From an uncultured Collinsella sp. (GTDB lineage Bacteria > Actinomycetota > Coriobacteriia > Coriobacteriales > Coriobacteriaceae): a DNA stretch of 13,113 nt. The notes under the pieces are model-generated. The model was not told where the DNA came from, made no database searches, and saw only the letters and a list, made by a program, of their open reading frames with translations. The position numbers were made by a program, and so were the translations under genes. This document shows positions 1-6,218 of this stretch, piece by piece; the first letter of the stretch is position 1; every line of letters starts with the position of its first letter. The stretch covers positions 1-13,113 of the forward strand of contig CABQMF010000051.1 of the NCBI GenBank assembly GCA_902465265.1, given 5' to 3'.

Positions 1-199
1 CCAGATCTACCTCGCAGGCCTGCTTAAGGACCTGGGCCTTTCGGCGAGCGCCGGCCAGGCCCGTCGCGATATCGACGGCGGCGGCGTCAAGATCAACGGC
101 AAGGCCGTGGCTCCCAAGAGCTACAACATCGATCCGAGCGCCCTCAAGCTGGGCGACACCCTCTCCGTAGGCAAGCGCAAGGGCTTTAAATTGGTCTAG
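1..199 (+). CDS. tyrS: Tyrosyl-tRNA synthetase, C-terminal S4 domain (5' partial)
   Basis: The reading frame enters at base 2 and ends at TAG 197-199, giving the last 65 residues of a protein whose start lies before the window. The visible part reads as an S4 RNA-binding domain: a leucine-rich helix, then GQARRDI-GGGVKINGKAV, matching the SxxEARRxIxxGGVxINGxxV pattern at the C terminus of bacterial TyrS, then a short lysine-rich tail. TyrS attaches tyrosine to tRNA-Tyr in the cytoplasm, and the S4 domain grips the tRNA. The catalytic Rossmann domain is not in view. S4 domains also occur in pseudouridine synthases and ribosomal protein S4, but ending directly after a single S4 domain, without a downstream catalytic domain, favours TyrS. 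A strong terminator follows 28 bases later, so this is the last gene of its transcript. Confidence 0.82.
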   Translation, partial: QIYLAGLLKDLGLSASAGQARRDIDGGGVKINGKAVAPKSYNIDPSALKLGDTLSVGKRKGFKLV

Positions 200-227
200 C
201 AAGTAGGTCAACCTAACATGTGCAATA

Positions 228-266
228 GGGCCGCAGCCGGAACGATTCCGGCTGCGGCCCTTTGAG
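228..266 (+). terminator. Intrinsic terminator of tyrS
   Basis: A perfect 13-bp GC-rich stem (GGGCCGCAGCCGG at 228-240, its complement at 248-260) encloses a 7-base loop and is followed by TTTGAG. The T tract is short, but the stem is very strong and sits 28 bases after the tyrS stop codon. Confidence 0.85.
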
Positions 267-329
267 TTGCGGTGAAATAGTTCCTAAAAATGCCATACGG
301 CGCCCAGGCAGGAACTATTCCACCGCAAC
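266..329. repeat. 64-bp inverted-repeat element (possible dispersed hairpin)
   Basis: Two 20-base arms, 266-285 (begins GTTGCGGTGAAATAG) and 310-329, are complementary at 19 of 20 positions around a 24-base loop. The odd pair is A-C if transcribed rightward and G-U if transcribed leftward. The right arm runs into CTTTTCTT, so it could act as a second terminator behind the tyrS terminator. The arm length and near-perfect symmetry also fit a small dispersed palindromic element. The two readings cannot be separated from one copy. Confidence 0.7.
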
Positions 330-478
330 TTTTCTTCCGCACCCAAGGGATCATTTGGCGGTGCCGTTAAGCGGATGGGGTGTTAGCGGGACCTCCTTTT
401 GGGCATACAATGGCTGTTGGCTTGCTGCGGTGAAGGCTCGTCCGCTCCGCAGTTATTTCTACAGTTAAAGGAGTATGT
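330..478 (+). promoter_or_regulatory. ade leader and tentative promoter
   Basis: This 149-base gap precedes ade. TACAAT at 406-411 resembles a -10 box (one change from TATAAT). The matching -35 region is poor (TTAGCG around 383-388), so the promoter call is weak. A strong ribosome binding site AAAGGAG lies at 467-473, five bases before the ATG at 479. I saw no purine riboswitch fold, though one would be plausible for an adenine catabolic gene. Confidence 0.35.
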
Positions 479-2299
479 ATGTCCGTTGAGGTCATGAGGT
501 CTGTGATCGATGCAGCCGAGGGTCGCGTGCCCGTCGACACGCTGTTTACCAATGCGCAGATTGTCGACGTATATGGCCAGCGCGTGGCGCCCGGTAGCGT
601 TGCCGTCAAGGATGGCGTAATCGTCGGCGTGCTTTACGACGGTCGCGACGATGCCGCCGGTACCTACGAGGCTGCCGAGGTTATCGACTGCCAGGGTCGC
701 TATCTCGCCCCCGGTTTTATCGACGGACATCTGCACATTGAGTCCTCGAACATCCGCCCCGCCGAGTATGCGCGCATGGCGGCGACGCGCGGTACCACCA
801 CCGCCATTGCCGACAGCCACGAGATCGCCAACGTAGCGGGGCTCGACGGTCTGCGCTTTATGATCGAGGACGGCCGTCGCGCGCCCATTTCCATCAAGTA
901 CATGATGCCCTCGTGCGTGCCCGCGCTGCCCGATGAGCAAGCGGGCGCTGTGATTACCGCCGCCGACATGCAGGCGTTTTTTGCCGAGCATCCGGACGAC
1001 GTCTTTGGTCTGGGCGAAATGATGAACCTGCCGGGCGTCTTTATGGCCGATCCCGAGACCTGTGCTCGCATCGATGCTGCCGACCAGACTCCGTCCAAGC
1101 AGGTCGACGGCCATGCGCCGCTCGTTGCCGGCAAGGACCTCAATGCCTATGCCGCGGCGGGTATTATCGCCGACCACGAGTCGACGATTCCCGAGGAGGC
1201 GCTCGACAAGCTGTCCCGCGGCATGTATGTGATGCTGCGTGAGGGTACGTGTAGCCACGACCTGGCCAACTTGTCGCCGATGCTGCTGGAGAACCCCGCC
1301 CGCGCCCGTCGTTGCTGCTTTGCGACCGACGACCGCGCTCCCTCAGATGCGCTTTCGACCGGTATGATCGACAATGCCTGCCGCGTGGCTATCGAGGCCG
1401 GTATTGACCCCGTGGTTGCCATCTCTATGGCGTCCCTGTCCACGGCCGAGGCGTTTGGCCTGGACCACGGTTGCCGCGACCCGCACGAGCTCCGCGGCGC
1501 AATCGCCCCGGGCAAGCGTGCCGACCTGCTGGTACTCAACGACCTGACGTTTGCCACGGCTCCGCATTGCGTGTATGCCGCCGGTGCACTGGTGGCGCAG
1601 GACGGCACCTTTGTGGGCGAGATCGCACCCGAGATGGCCGAGGTTGCGGCCCTTGCCGATGAGCTGCGTGCTTCCGTTAAGCTGCCGAAGCTATCGCTCG
1701 ACGTGTTCAACTATGCCTTTAAGCCGGGCGAGGCCGTGATCGACGTGGTGCCGGGCAAGGCCATCACGGGCATGGTTCGTCCCGAGAATGCCGAGGGTCT
1801 GCGCCGCATTATGCTTATCGAGCGCCATGGCCGCGGCGTGTCGCTGCAGGCCGAGGGCGTCGACGGCGACGGCCCCGCCGGCATGGGGCTCGTTGGCAAG
1901 CATATCGGCCGCGGCTGGGTGCGTGGCTTTACCATCACCGGTGGTGCCATTGCCTCCACGATCGGCCACGACTCGCACAACGTGTGCGTGGTGGGCGACA
2001 ACGCTGCCGATATGATGGCTGCCGTCGAGGCTGTTGGCCAGGGCGGCCACGTGCTGGTGCGCAACGGCGAGGTCGTGGCGCGTATTCCGCTGGCGCTTGG
2101 TGGTCTGATGAGCGAGGGCACGGCCGAGGATGTCGCCGCGCAGCACGACGACTTTATGGTCAAGGCGCGCGCCATGGGTATTGAGCCGCCGCTCGACCCC
2201 ATCATGGGCATCATCTTCCTGCCCCTGCCGGTGATCCCGACGCTCCGCATCCGCCCCGAGGGCATGTTCGACGTCACCACCTTCACCTACGCCGACTAG
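479..2299 (+). CDS. ade: Adenine deaminase
   Basis: This 606-residue amidohydrolase converts adenine to hypoxanthine and ammonia in the cytoplasm, part of purine salvage and nitrogen supply. The family signature is clear: GHLHIESS (residues 83-90, metal-binding HxH), DSHEIANV (112-119), a GLGEMMNLPGV stretch near 177-187, DGHAPL (210-215), DHES (232-235) and FATDDR (281-286). The C-terminal part is the usual adenine deaminase extension. Length fits the family (about 550-600). The start at 479 is supported by AAAGGAG five bases upstream. One small departure is that the usual PHEIANV is SHEIANV. No ATA isoleucine codon was found. The stop codon TAG lies inside a 27-bp repeat unit, so the last codons and the repeat overlap. 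The gene stands alone, between tyrS and a phosphatase with its own leader. Confidence 0.95.
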   Translation: MSVEVMRSVIDAAEGRVPVDTLFTNAQIVDVYGQRVAPGSVAVKDGVIVGVLYDGRDDAAGTYEAAEVIDCQGRYLAPGFIDGHLHIESSNIRPAEYARMAATRGTTTAIADSHEIANVAGLDGLRFMIEDGRRAPISIKYMMPSCVPALPDEQAGAVITAADMQAFFAEHPDDVFGLGEMMNLPGVFMADPETCARIDAADQTPSKQVDGHAPLVAGKDLNAYAAAGIIADHESTIPEEALDKLSRGMYVMLREGTCSHDLANLSPMLLENPARARRCCFATDDRAPSDALSTGMIDNACRVAIEAGIDPVVAISMASLSTAEAFGLDHGCRDPHELRGAIAPGKRADLLVLNDLTFATAPHCVYAAGALVAQDGTFVGEIAPEMAEVAALADELRASVKLPKLSLDVFNYAFKPGEAVIDVVPGKAITGMVRPENAEGLRRIMLIERHGRGVSLQAEGVDGDGPAGMGLVGKHIGRGWVRGFTITGGAIASTIGHDSHNVCVVGDNAADMMAAVEAVGQGGHVLVRNGEVVARIPLALGGLMSEGTAEDVAAQHDDFMVKARAMGIEPPLDPIMGIIFLPLPVIPTLRIRPEGMFDVTTFTYAD

Positions 2300-2347
2300 T
2301 CATTGGGGACGTTCTTAAACGACTAGTCGCTGGGGACACTCTTTGGC
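2294..2347 (+). repeat. 27-bp repeat array, two units, overlapping the ade stop
   Basis: Two adjacent 27-base units, 2294-2320 and 2321-2347, each open with the palindrome GACTAGTC and carry a core GGGGAC followed by GTTCTT or ACTCTT. The TAG of the first palindrome is the ade stop codon. Three inverted copies end the HAD gene at 3436-4278, and two variant copies follow the HAD gene at 2506-3300. The layout resembles REP-type repeats mobilised by RAYT transposases, but no such transposase is in the window. Confidence 0.85.
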
Positions 2348-2505
2348 GTGTCGCCTGACGCCGCGACCGTGAGACCTCTGGCACGCGTGAGCTATTTGCT
2401 AGGTCCATGTAACGTTTGTGACTACGGGGTCTTATTTGAGCTCCCTGTGGGTACGTTGGAATCGGATACACGTTCGATTCCAACAAGCCCGAAGGGAGCT
2501 TTTCT
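2348..2505 (+). promoter_or_regulatory. Leader of the first HAD gene with hairpin covering the ribosome binding site
   Basis: A long hairpin spans about 2439-2500. From the outside it has AGCTCCCT (2439-2446) pairing with AGGGAGCT (2493-2500), one mismatch, a five-pair segment (2448-2452 with 2487-2491, two of them wobble), a 2x2 internal loop, then a perfect 10-pair stem GTTGGAATCG (2455-2464) with 2475-2484, closed by a 10-base loop. The outer stem contains the Shine-Dalgarno AAGGGAG (2492-2498), seven bases before the ATG at 2506. TTTT follows the stem. This could block translation, act as an attenuator, or serve as a DNA operator. No convincing -35/-10 pair was found in the rest of the gap. 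Confidence 0.65.
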
Positions 2506-3300
2506 ATGTTTAAACTGATTGCATCCGATATGGACGGCACACTGCTTGACGAAAACGGCCAGGTGCCTCCCGAGACCTACGAACTGATTCTGGCGCTACA
2601 CGAGCATGGTGTGCATTTTGCCGCATCGTCAGGTCGTCGCTACGATCGCCTGTGCGAGTTCTTTGCGCCCGTTCGCGACAAGATGGACTTTGTCGCCGCT
2701 AACGGTGCCCAGGTCTACGCCGACGACAAAATGGTAGATCGTGAGGTGTATTCGCACCTGGCGATTCGAAGGCTCGCCCAGGCTGTCGCGACGTTTCCCA
2801 ATCTGCATCTTGCGCTCTTCGACCGAACCAAGTCCTTTTTGCTCGATGACGAGTGCAAGTTCGTGCGCGAGGTCGATAAGGACCTTCCCAATGCCGAGCG
2901 CATTTGGGAGCTGCCCGATCCCAGCGTAAATATCATCAAAGCGGGTATCTTTTGCGACGACGGTGCCGTTATGGACAGTGCGTACGTGCTGCAGCGCGAA
3001 CTCGGTCAGCTCTTTACCTTTGCGCCTTCGGGCAACGCGTGGATCGATGCCATGCAGCCCGGTGTGTCGAAGGCCTCGGGTATTGCACAGCTCGCGGAGC
3101 ATTATGGCATTGGGCGCGACGAGGTCATGGCGTTTGGCGACTCGATGAACGACTACGAGATCATTCGCTTTGTCGGCACGGGCTGCGCGATGGAAAACGC
3201 GCGCCCCGCGCTCAAGGCGGTGGCCAATCGCGTGGTGGGTCGTAACCGCGACCACGCTGTCCAGCAAGAACTCCGCCGTGTTCTGGAGAGCCTCGCTTAA
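2506..3300 (+). CDS. Cof-type HAD-IIB family phosphatase
   Basis: This 264-residue cytoplasmic hydrolase has all four HAD motifs: DMDGT at residues 8-12 (nucleophile D8, acid/base D10), SSGR at 41-44, K189 in the GVSKASG stretch, and GDSMND at 211-216 for magnesium binding. The long insert between motifs II and III is the C2B cap of the Cof/YbjI/YidA group, which removes phosphate from sugar phosphates, FMN, pyridoxal phosphate or similar small molecules. The substrate cannot be read from sequence. The start at 2506 has AAGGGAG seven bases upstream, but that site lies inside a long hairpin. The gene converges with a second HAD phosphatase at 3436-4278. The two share the fold but differ widely in sequence. 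A repeat array begins right after the TAA stop. Confidence 0.92.
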   Translation: MFKLIASDMDGTLLDENGQVPPETYELILALHEHGVHFAASSGRRYDRLCEFFAPVRDKMDFVAANGAQVYADDKMVDREVYSHLAIRRLAQAVATFPNLHLALFDRTKSFLLDDECKFVREVDKDLPNAERIWELPDPSVNIIKAGIFCDDGAVMDSAYVLQRELGQLFTFAPSGNAWIDAMQPGVSKASGIAQLAEHYGIGRDEVMAFGDSMNDYEIIRFVGTGCAMENARPALKAVANRVVGRNRDHAVQQELRRVLESLA

Positions 3301-3301
3301 T

Positions 3302-3355
3302 CCGGCAGATGGGGACGTTCCTTTTCTGCCGGCAGGCGGGGACGGTCCTTGCGGC
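3302..3355 (+). repeat. 27-bp repeat array, variant form, two units
   Basis: Two units of 27 bases, 3302-3328 and 3329-3355, start one base after the HAD stop codon. Each opens with CCGGCAG instead of GACTAGTC and then carries GGGGACGTTCCTT or GGGGACGGTCCTT. Unit length and core match the GACTAGTC-type units at 2294-2347 and 3361-3441, so this is a second subfamily of the same repeat. CGGCAGA (3303-3309) can pair with TCTGCCG (3325-3331). Confidence 0.8.
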
Positions 3356-3361
3356 TTTTTT
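3303..3361 (+). terminator. Likely terminator of the first HAD gene, formed by repeats
   Basis: The repeat units fold into stems: seven perfect pairs at 3303-3309/3325-3331, or alternatively GCCG plus AGG pairs in 3328-3355. The second stem runs directly into six T residues (3356-3361). This has the form of an intrinsic terminator made from repeat sequence, although the stem next to the T tract has two mismatches. Confidence 0.5.
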
Positions 3362-3441
3362 GCGAAGAGTGTCCCCAACGACTAGTCATTCAAGAACGTC
3401 CCCAATGACTAGTCGTTTAAGAACGTCCCCAATGACTAGGC
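3361..3441 (-). repeat. 27-bp repeat array, three units, overlapping the second HAD stop
   Basis: On the minus strand three consecutive 27-base units (3441-3415, 3414-3388, 3387-3361) carry the GACTAGTC box (GCCTAGTC in the first) and the core GGGGACGTTCTT (GGGGACACTCTT in the third). The TAG at 3438-3436 that ends the leftward HAD gene lies in the first unit, the same placement as the ade stop in the array at 2294. The two arrays face each other across the first HAD gene. Confidence 0.85.
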
Positions 3442-4278
3442 GAGGGCGGCCATGATGGTGCGGGCGACGCCGTCGTGGTCGTTGTCGTATTCGGTGATGG
3501 CGTCGGCGGCCTCGCGATCTTCGGGCTCGGCGTTGATCATGGCCATGCCATGGCCCGCTGCCTGCAGCATGGGGATGTCGTTGATGTTGTCGCCGAACGC
3601 CCAGGCGTCGGCGAGACGCTCGCCCAGGCGCTCGCATAGCCACGTGAGGGCCGTTCCCTTGGTGGCGCCCTCGCCCATGACCTCGATATTCATGGCGTAC
3701 GAACGCGTGACCTCAATGCCTCCGAGCGTGTCGAGCTCCGCTGCGATGGCGTCGCGATCGGCCGGGTCGTGCCAGTACATGGCGATGCGTTCGAGCGTCT
3801 CGACCTCGTCGATTTTGCTGTCGATTTCCATGTCGATCGGCGTTCGTGTGCGCTTGAGCGAAGCCGCGATATGGGGGTCGCCGCCGCAGAATTCGTCCAG
3901 GCGCGTGTAGAGCGAGCGGGGGAGGAAGCATTGGCCGTCGGCGAAGATATCGAAGGTCACATCGTGGCTGGCGGCAATGCTATGGATGCGGTGGGCGATG
4001 GCGCGGTCGAGCGGTCGGCTCAAAATGCGCGTAGCACGTGAGGCATCGGTGGGCGTACCGTCGTCGAGCTGCCAGACGCTGGCGCCGTTGGCGCAGACCG
4101 CGTAGTGTACGGCGGGGTGGGCGAGGATGGGCTCAAAGATGCCCGACAGCGGGCGCCCCGTGCAGGGCACAAACTCAATACCGCGGCGCGCAAGCTCGTC
4201 GAGCATCGCCCAGGTGGCGTCGCTCATCTGCTTATCGGTCGTCAGCAGCGTTCCATCCATATCGGAAAACACAATCAT
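3436..4278 (-). CDS. HAD-IIB family phosphatase
   Basis: This 280-residue protein shows DMDGT at residues 6-10 (D6 nucleophile, D8), CTGR at 39-42, K207 in GATKGTAL, and GDNIND at 229-234. A C2-type cap lies between motifs II and III. It should be a magnesium-dependent cytoplasmic phosphatase of the Cof group acting on a small phosphorylated metabolite of unknown identity. The start is supported by AAAGGA eight bases upstream on the minus strand. It lies downstream of gltA in the same direction, but a terminator-shaped hairpin ends only 25 bases before its ATG, so it is either read through from gltA or has a promoter overlapping that hairpin. Its stop codon lies inside a 27-bp repeat. Confidence 0.92.
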   Translation of the reverse strand: MIVFSDMDGTLLTTDKQMSDATWAMLDELARRGIEFVPCTGRPLSGIFEPILAHPAVHYAVCANGASVWQLDDGTPTDASRATRILSRPLDRAIAHRIHSIAASHDVTFDIFADGQCFLPRSLYTRLDEFCGGDPHIAASLKRTRTPIDMEIDSKIDEVETLERIAMYWHDPADRDAIAAELDTLGGIEVTRSYAMNIEVMGEGATKGTALTWLCERLGERLADAWAFGDNINDIPMLQAAGHGMAMINAEPEDREAADAITEYDNDHDGVARTIMAALA

Positions 4279-4303
4279 TCGTTGCGATCCTTTCTACTGG
4301 CAT

Positions 4304-4341
4304 AAAAAGCGTGGCCGAGGGCGGTGATGCCCTGGCCACGC
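4304..4341 (-). terminator. gltA terminator, close before the second HAD gene
   Basis: Read leftward, GCGTGGCC (4341-4334) pairs with GGCCACGC (4316-4309), and an inner five-pair stem continues after a one-base bulge. Five T residues follow (4308-4304). It lies 24 bases past the gltA stop and 25 bases before the HAD start codon, so it could also act as an attenuator for that gene. Confidence 0.82.
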
Positions 4342-4365
4342 TCGGGTTCTATAACGGTCCGCGTT

Positions 4366-5784
4366 CTATCGGTCGGCGAGCGGCTTGTACTCAAGCGGCT
4401 CGATAACCGGACGGTAGGCGGGCCGGATGATGCGGTGCGCGCAGAAGAGCTCTTCCATGCGGTGCGCCGACCAGCCGGCCATGCGGGCGACGGCGAACAG
4501 CGGCGTAAAGAGCGTCTCGGGCACGCCGAGCATCTTGTAGATAAAGCCCGTGTACAGGTCGATGTTGGCGCAGATAGGCTTGGTCATGCCGTGATCGCGC
4601 ATCACCTGCGGGGCCAGGCGCTCGATGCGCTCGATGAGCGCGAACTCCTCGCCCAGGTCCTTCTTGGCGGCAAGCGTGCGCGCATAACGGCGGCACACCT
4701 CGGCGCGCGGGTCGCTCAGCGTGTAGACGGCGTGGCCCATACCGTAGATGAGACCCGTACCGTCGAAGGCCTGCTTGTCGAGAATCTTGCCCAGATAGGC
4801 TGCGATCTCGTCCTCGTCCTCCCAATTGGAGACATGCGCACGGATGTCCTCGTGCATGGACACGACCTTGGCGTTGGCGCCGCCGTGGCGCGGGCCCTTG
4901 AGCGAGCCGATGGCCGCGGCGTAGGCGGAATACGGGTCGGTGGCCGAGGAGGACAGCACGCGGCAGGCGAACGTGGAGTTGTTGCCGCCGCCGTGCTCGG
5001 CATGCAGCATGAGCATCACGTCGAGCAGCATGGCTTCGTCATGGGTGAATGCCATGCCGCCGCGCAACACCTGCAGGATGGTCTCGGCGGTGGAGAGGCC
5101 GGGTGTGGGGTGCGGTACATGAACCTCGGAGCCGCGGCGCTTGGCGACCGACGCCATATGCGCGAAGGCGGCGATGCGGGGGAGACGGGCGAGCATGGAG
5201 ATGGCGACGTCGATTTCGTGCTCGGGTGTAATGGCGTCGGGCTCGGCGTCGAAGGCGTAGAGCAGCAGCACGGCGCGCTGAAGCACGTTCATGATGCTCG
5301 ACGACACCGTGGTCATGGGGAACTCGCGGACGTATTCGTCGCTCAGATGCCTAAAAGCACCCAGGCGTTCGCAAAAACCGTCGAGTTCCTCTTTGGTGGG
5401 CAGCGAGCCCGTGATGAGCAGGTAGGCGACCTCTTCGTAGCCATAGCGATCCTCGGCCTGGGCGTTGTTGACCAGGTCCTCGATGCTGTAGCCACGAAGC
5501 GTGAGCTTGCCCTGATCGGGCACGACTTTGCCGTCGACCTTGTTGTAGCCGTGCACGTCCGAGATGCGGGTAAGGCCCGCGACCACGCCCGAGCCGTCGG
5601 CATTGCGCAGGCCGCGTTTGACGTTGTGCTCTACGAACAGGCCCTCGTCGTATGGGGCGGTCGGCAGGCCGTGGTAGAGGTTTTCGCTTTCGGGCGAAAT
5701 CTGACGGCTCGCCTCGTAATCCAGAACCAGGCGGCTCAGGTGATCGTCGAAGCGGTAGTAGATTTTCTTGGCGTCGTAGGCCAT
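4366..5784 (-). CDS. gltA: Citrate synthase
   Basis: This 472-residue enzyme condenses acetyl-CoA and oxaloacetate to citrate, feeding 2-oxoglutarate and glutamate synthesis. Recognisable elements are LRGYSIEDL near 96-104, HAEHGGGNNSTF at 261-272 with the catalytic-type histidine H264, GPRHGGAN at 297-304, GMGHAVYTLSDPR at 348-360 with the second catalytic-type histidine H351, and NIDLYTG at 407-413 holding the catalytic aspartate D409. Most citrate synthases read GHRVY where this has GHAVY. I recall the same change in long citrate synthases of anaerobic Firmicutes, so it probably marks a subfamily. The start has AGAGGAG six bases upstream. The gene follows the ACT-domain gene by 77 bases with no terminator between, and ends before a hairpin terminator. 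2-Methylcitrate synthase activity cannot be excluded. Confidence 0.93.
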   Translation of the reverse strand: MAYDAKKIYYRFDDHLSRLVLDYEASRQISPESENLYHGLPTAPYDEGLFVEHNVKRGLRNADGSGVVAGLTRISDVHGYNKVDGKVVPDQGKLTLRGYSIEDLVNNAQAEDRYGYEEVAYLLITGSLPTKEELDGFCERLGAFRHLSDEYVREFPMTTVSSSIMNVLQRAVLLLYAFDAEPDAITPEHEIDVAISMLARLPRIAAFAHMASVAKRRGSEVHVPHPTPGLSTAETILQVLRGGMAFTHDEAMLLDVMLMLHAEHGGGNNSTFACRVLSSSATDPYSAYAAAIGSLKGPRHGGANAKVVSMHEDIRAHVSNWEDEDEIAAYLGKILDKQAFDGTGLIYGMGHAVYTLSDPRAEVCRRYARTLAAKKDLGEEFALIERIERLAPQVMRDHGMTKPICANIDLYTGFIYKMLGVPETLFTPLFAVARMAGWSAHRMEELFCAHRIIRPAYRPVIEPLEYKPLADR

Positions 5785-5861
5785 GTGCGCTCCTCTCCGG
5801 TCCGCTTGGGGGCCGCGCGCTTGGACGATATGACGTCAAGCTGCCCCGAGCGGGTTGTTCG

Positions 5862-6149
5862 CTACAGGCGGTACATAAAGTTAAAGACGTCCTCGCGCTG
5901 GATGGACACGTTGACGCCCGAAAGCTCGCCGGCCTCGGCCAGCGCCTTCTGCAGCTCGGCGAAGTCGAGCTTGGACTCGGCGGTGTCGGCCAGCATGGTC
6001 ATGGTGAAGATGTCCTCGATAATGGACTGCGTAATGTCGCGGATGTCGACGTTGGCCTCGCCCAGAACACGGGTGACGCCGGCGACGATACCGGGGCGGT
6101 TCTTGCCAAGGACGGTGATGACGATGCGGGAGGACGAGATCTCGGCCAT
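5862..6149 (-). CDS. ACT domain-containing protein, UPF0237 family
   Basis: This 95-residue protein is a single ACT domain. It has the UPF0237 pattern: an opening beta strand IVITVLGKNRPGIVAGV (residues 9-25), a helix, the strand VDIRDITQSI, then IFTMTMLAD and a C-terminal QREDVFNFMYRL. ACT domains bind amino acids or similar ligands and usually regulate metabolic enzymes. The precise role of UPF0237 is not established. In many bacteria this gene sits directly before a UPF0210/PFL-like gene. Here the next gene, 77 bases on, is citrate synthase, so a link to amino-acid or 2-oxoglutarate status is an inference. AAAGGG lies about seven bases before the ATG. A dyad with a TACAAT box lies some 50-65 bases upstream. 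Confidence 0.9.
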   Translation of the reverse strand: MAEISSSRIVITVLGKNRPGIVAGVTRVLGEANVDIRDITQSIIEDIFTMTMLADTAESKLDFAELQKALAEAGELSGVNVSIQREDVFNFMYRL

Positions 6150-6195
6150 GGGAAACCCTTTCGCGTGGTTGCGGCGCGCGGGGGCGCTCCGCTAC

Positions 6196-6218
6196 GGTAC
6201 AGTGTTCATCATTGTACC
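6196..6218 (-). promoter_or_regulatory. Dyad overlapping a putative -10 box upstream of the ACT gene
   Basis: GGTACAGTG (6196-6204) and CATTGTACC (6210-6218) form an inverted repeat with eight of nine matches around a five-base spacer. On the minus strand TACAAT, a good -10 match, lies within the right arm. I could not find a good -35 at 16-18 bases. A repressor site over the ACT-gltA promoter is plausible. Confidence 0.4.

Noticed and set aside
330..478. Purine riboswitch upstream of ade
   Set aside because: I could not find the three-way junction or the conserved loop sequences of a purine riboswitch in the leader.
383..1258. Long antisense ORF (291 codons) opposite ade
   Set aside because: It mirrors the GC-rich codons of ade, has no recognisable family, no ribosome binding site, and composition typical of a shadow frame.
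2629..3378. 249-codon antisense ORF opposite the first HAD gene
   Set aside because: The plus-strand frame has all four HAD motifs; the antisense product has none and no upstream ribosome binding site.
3361..3441. CRISPR-like array because of regular 27-base repeats
   Set aside because: The units are directly adjacent with no variable spacers and occur at gene ends in both orientations, and no cas genes are present.
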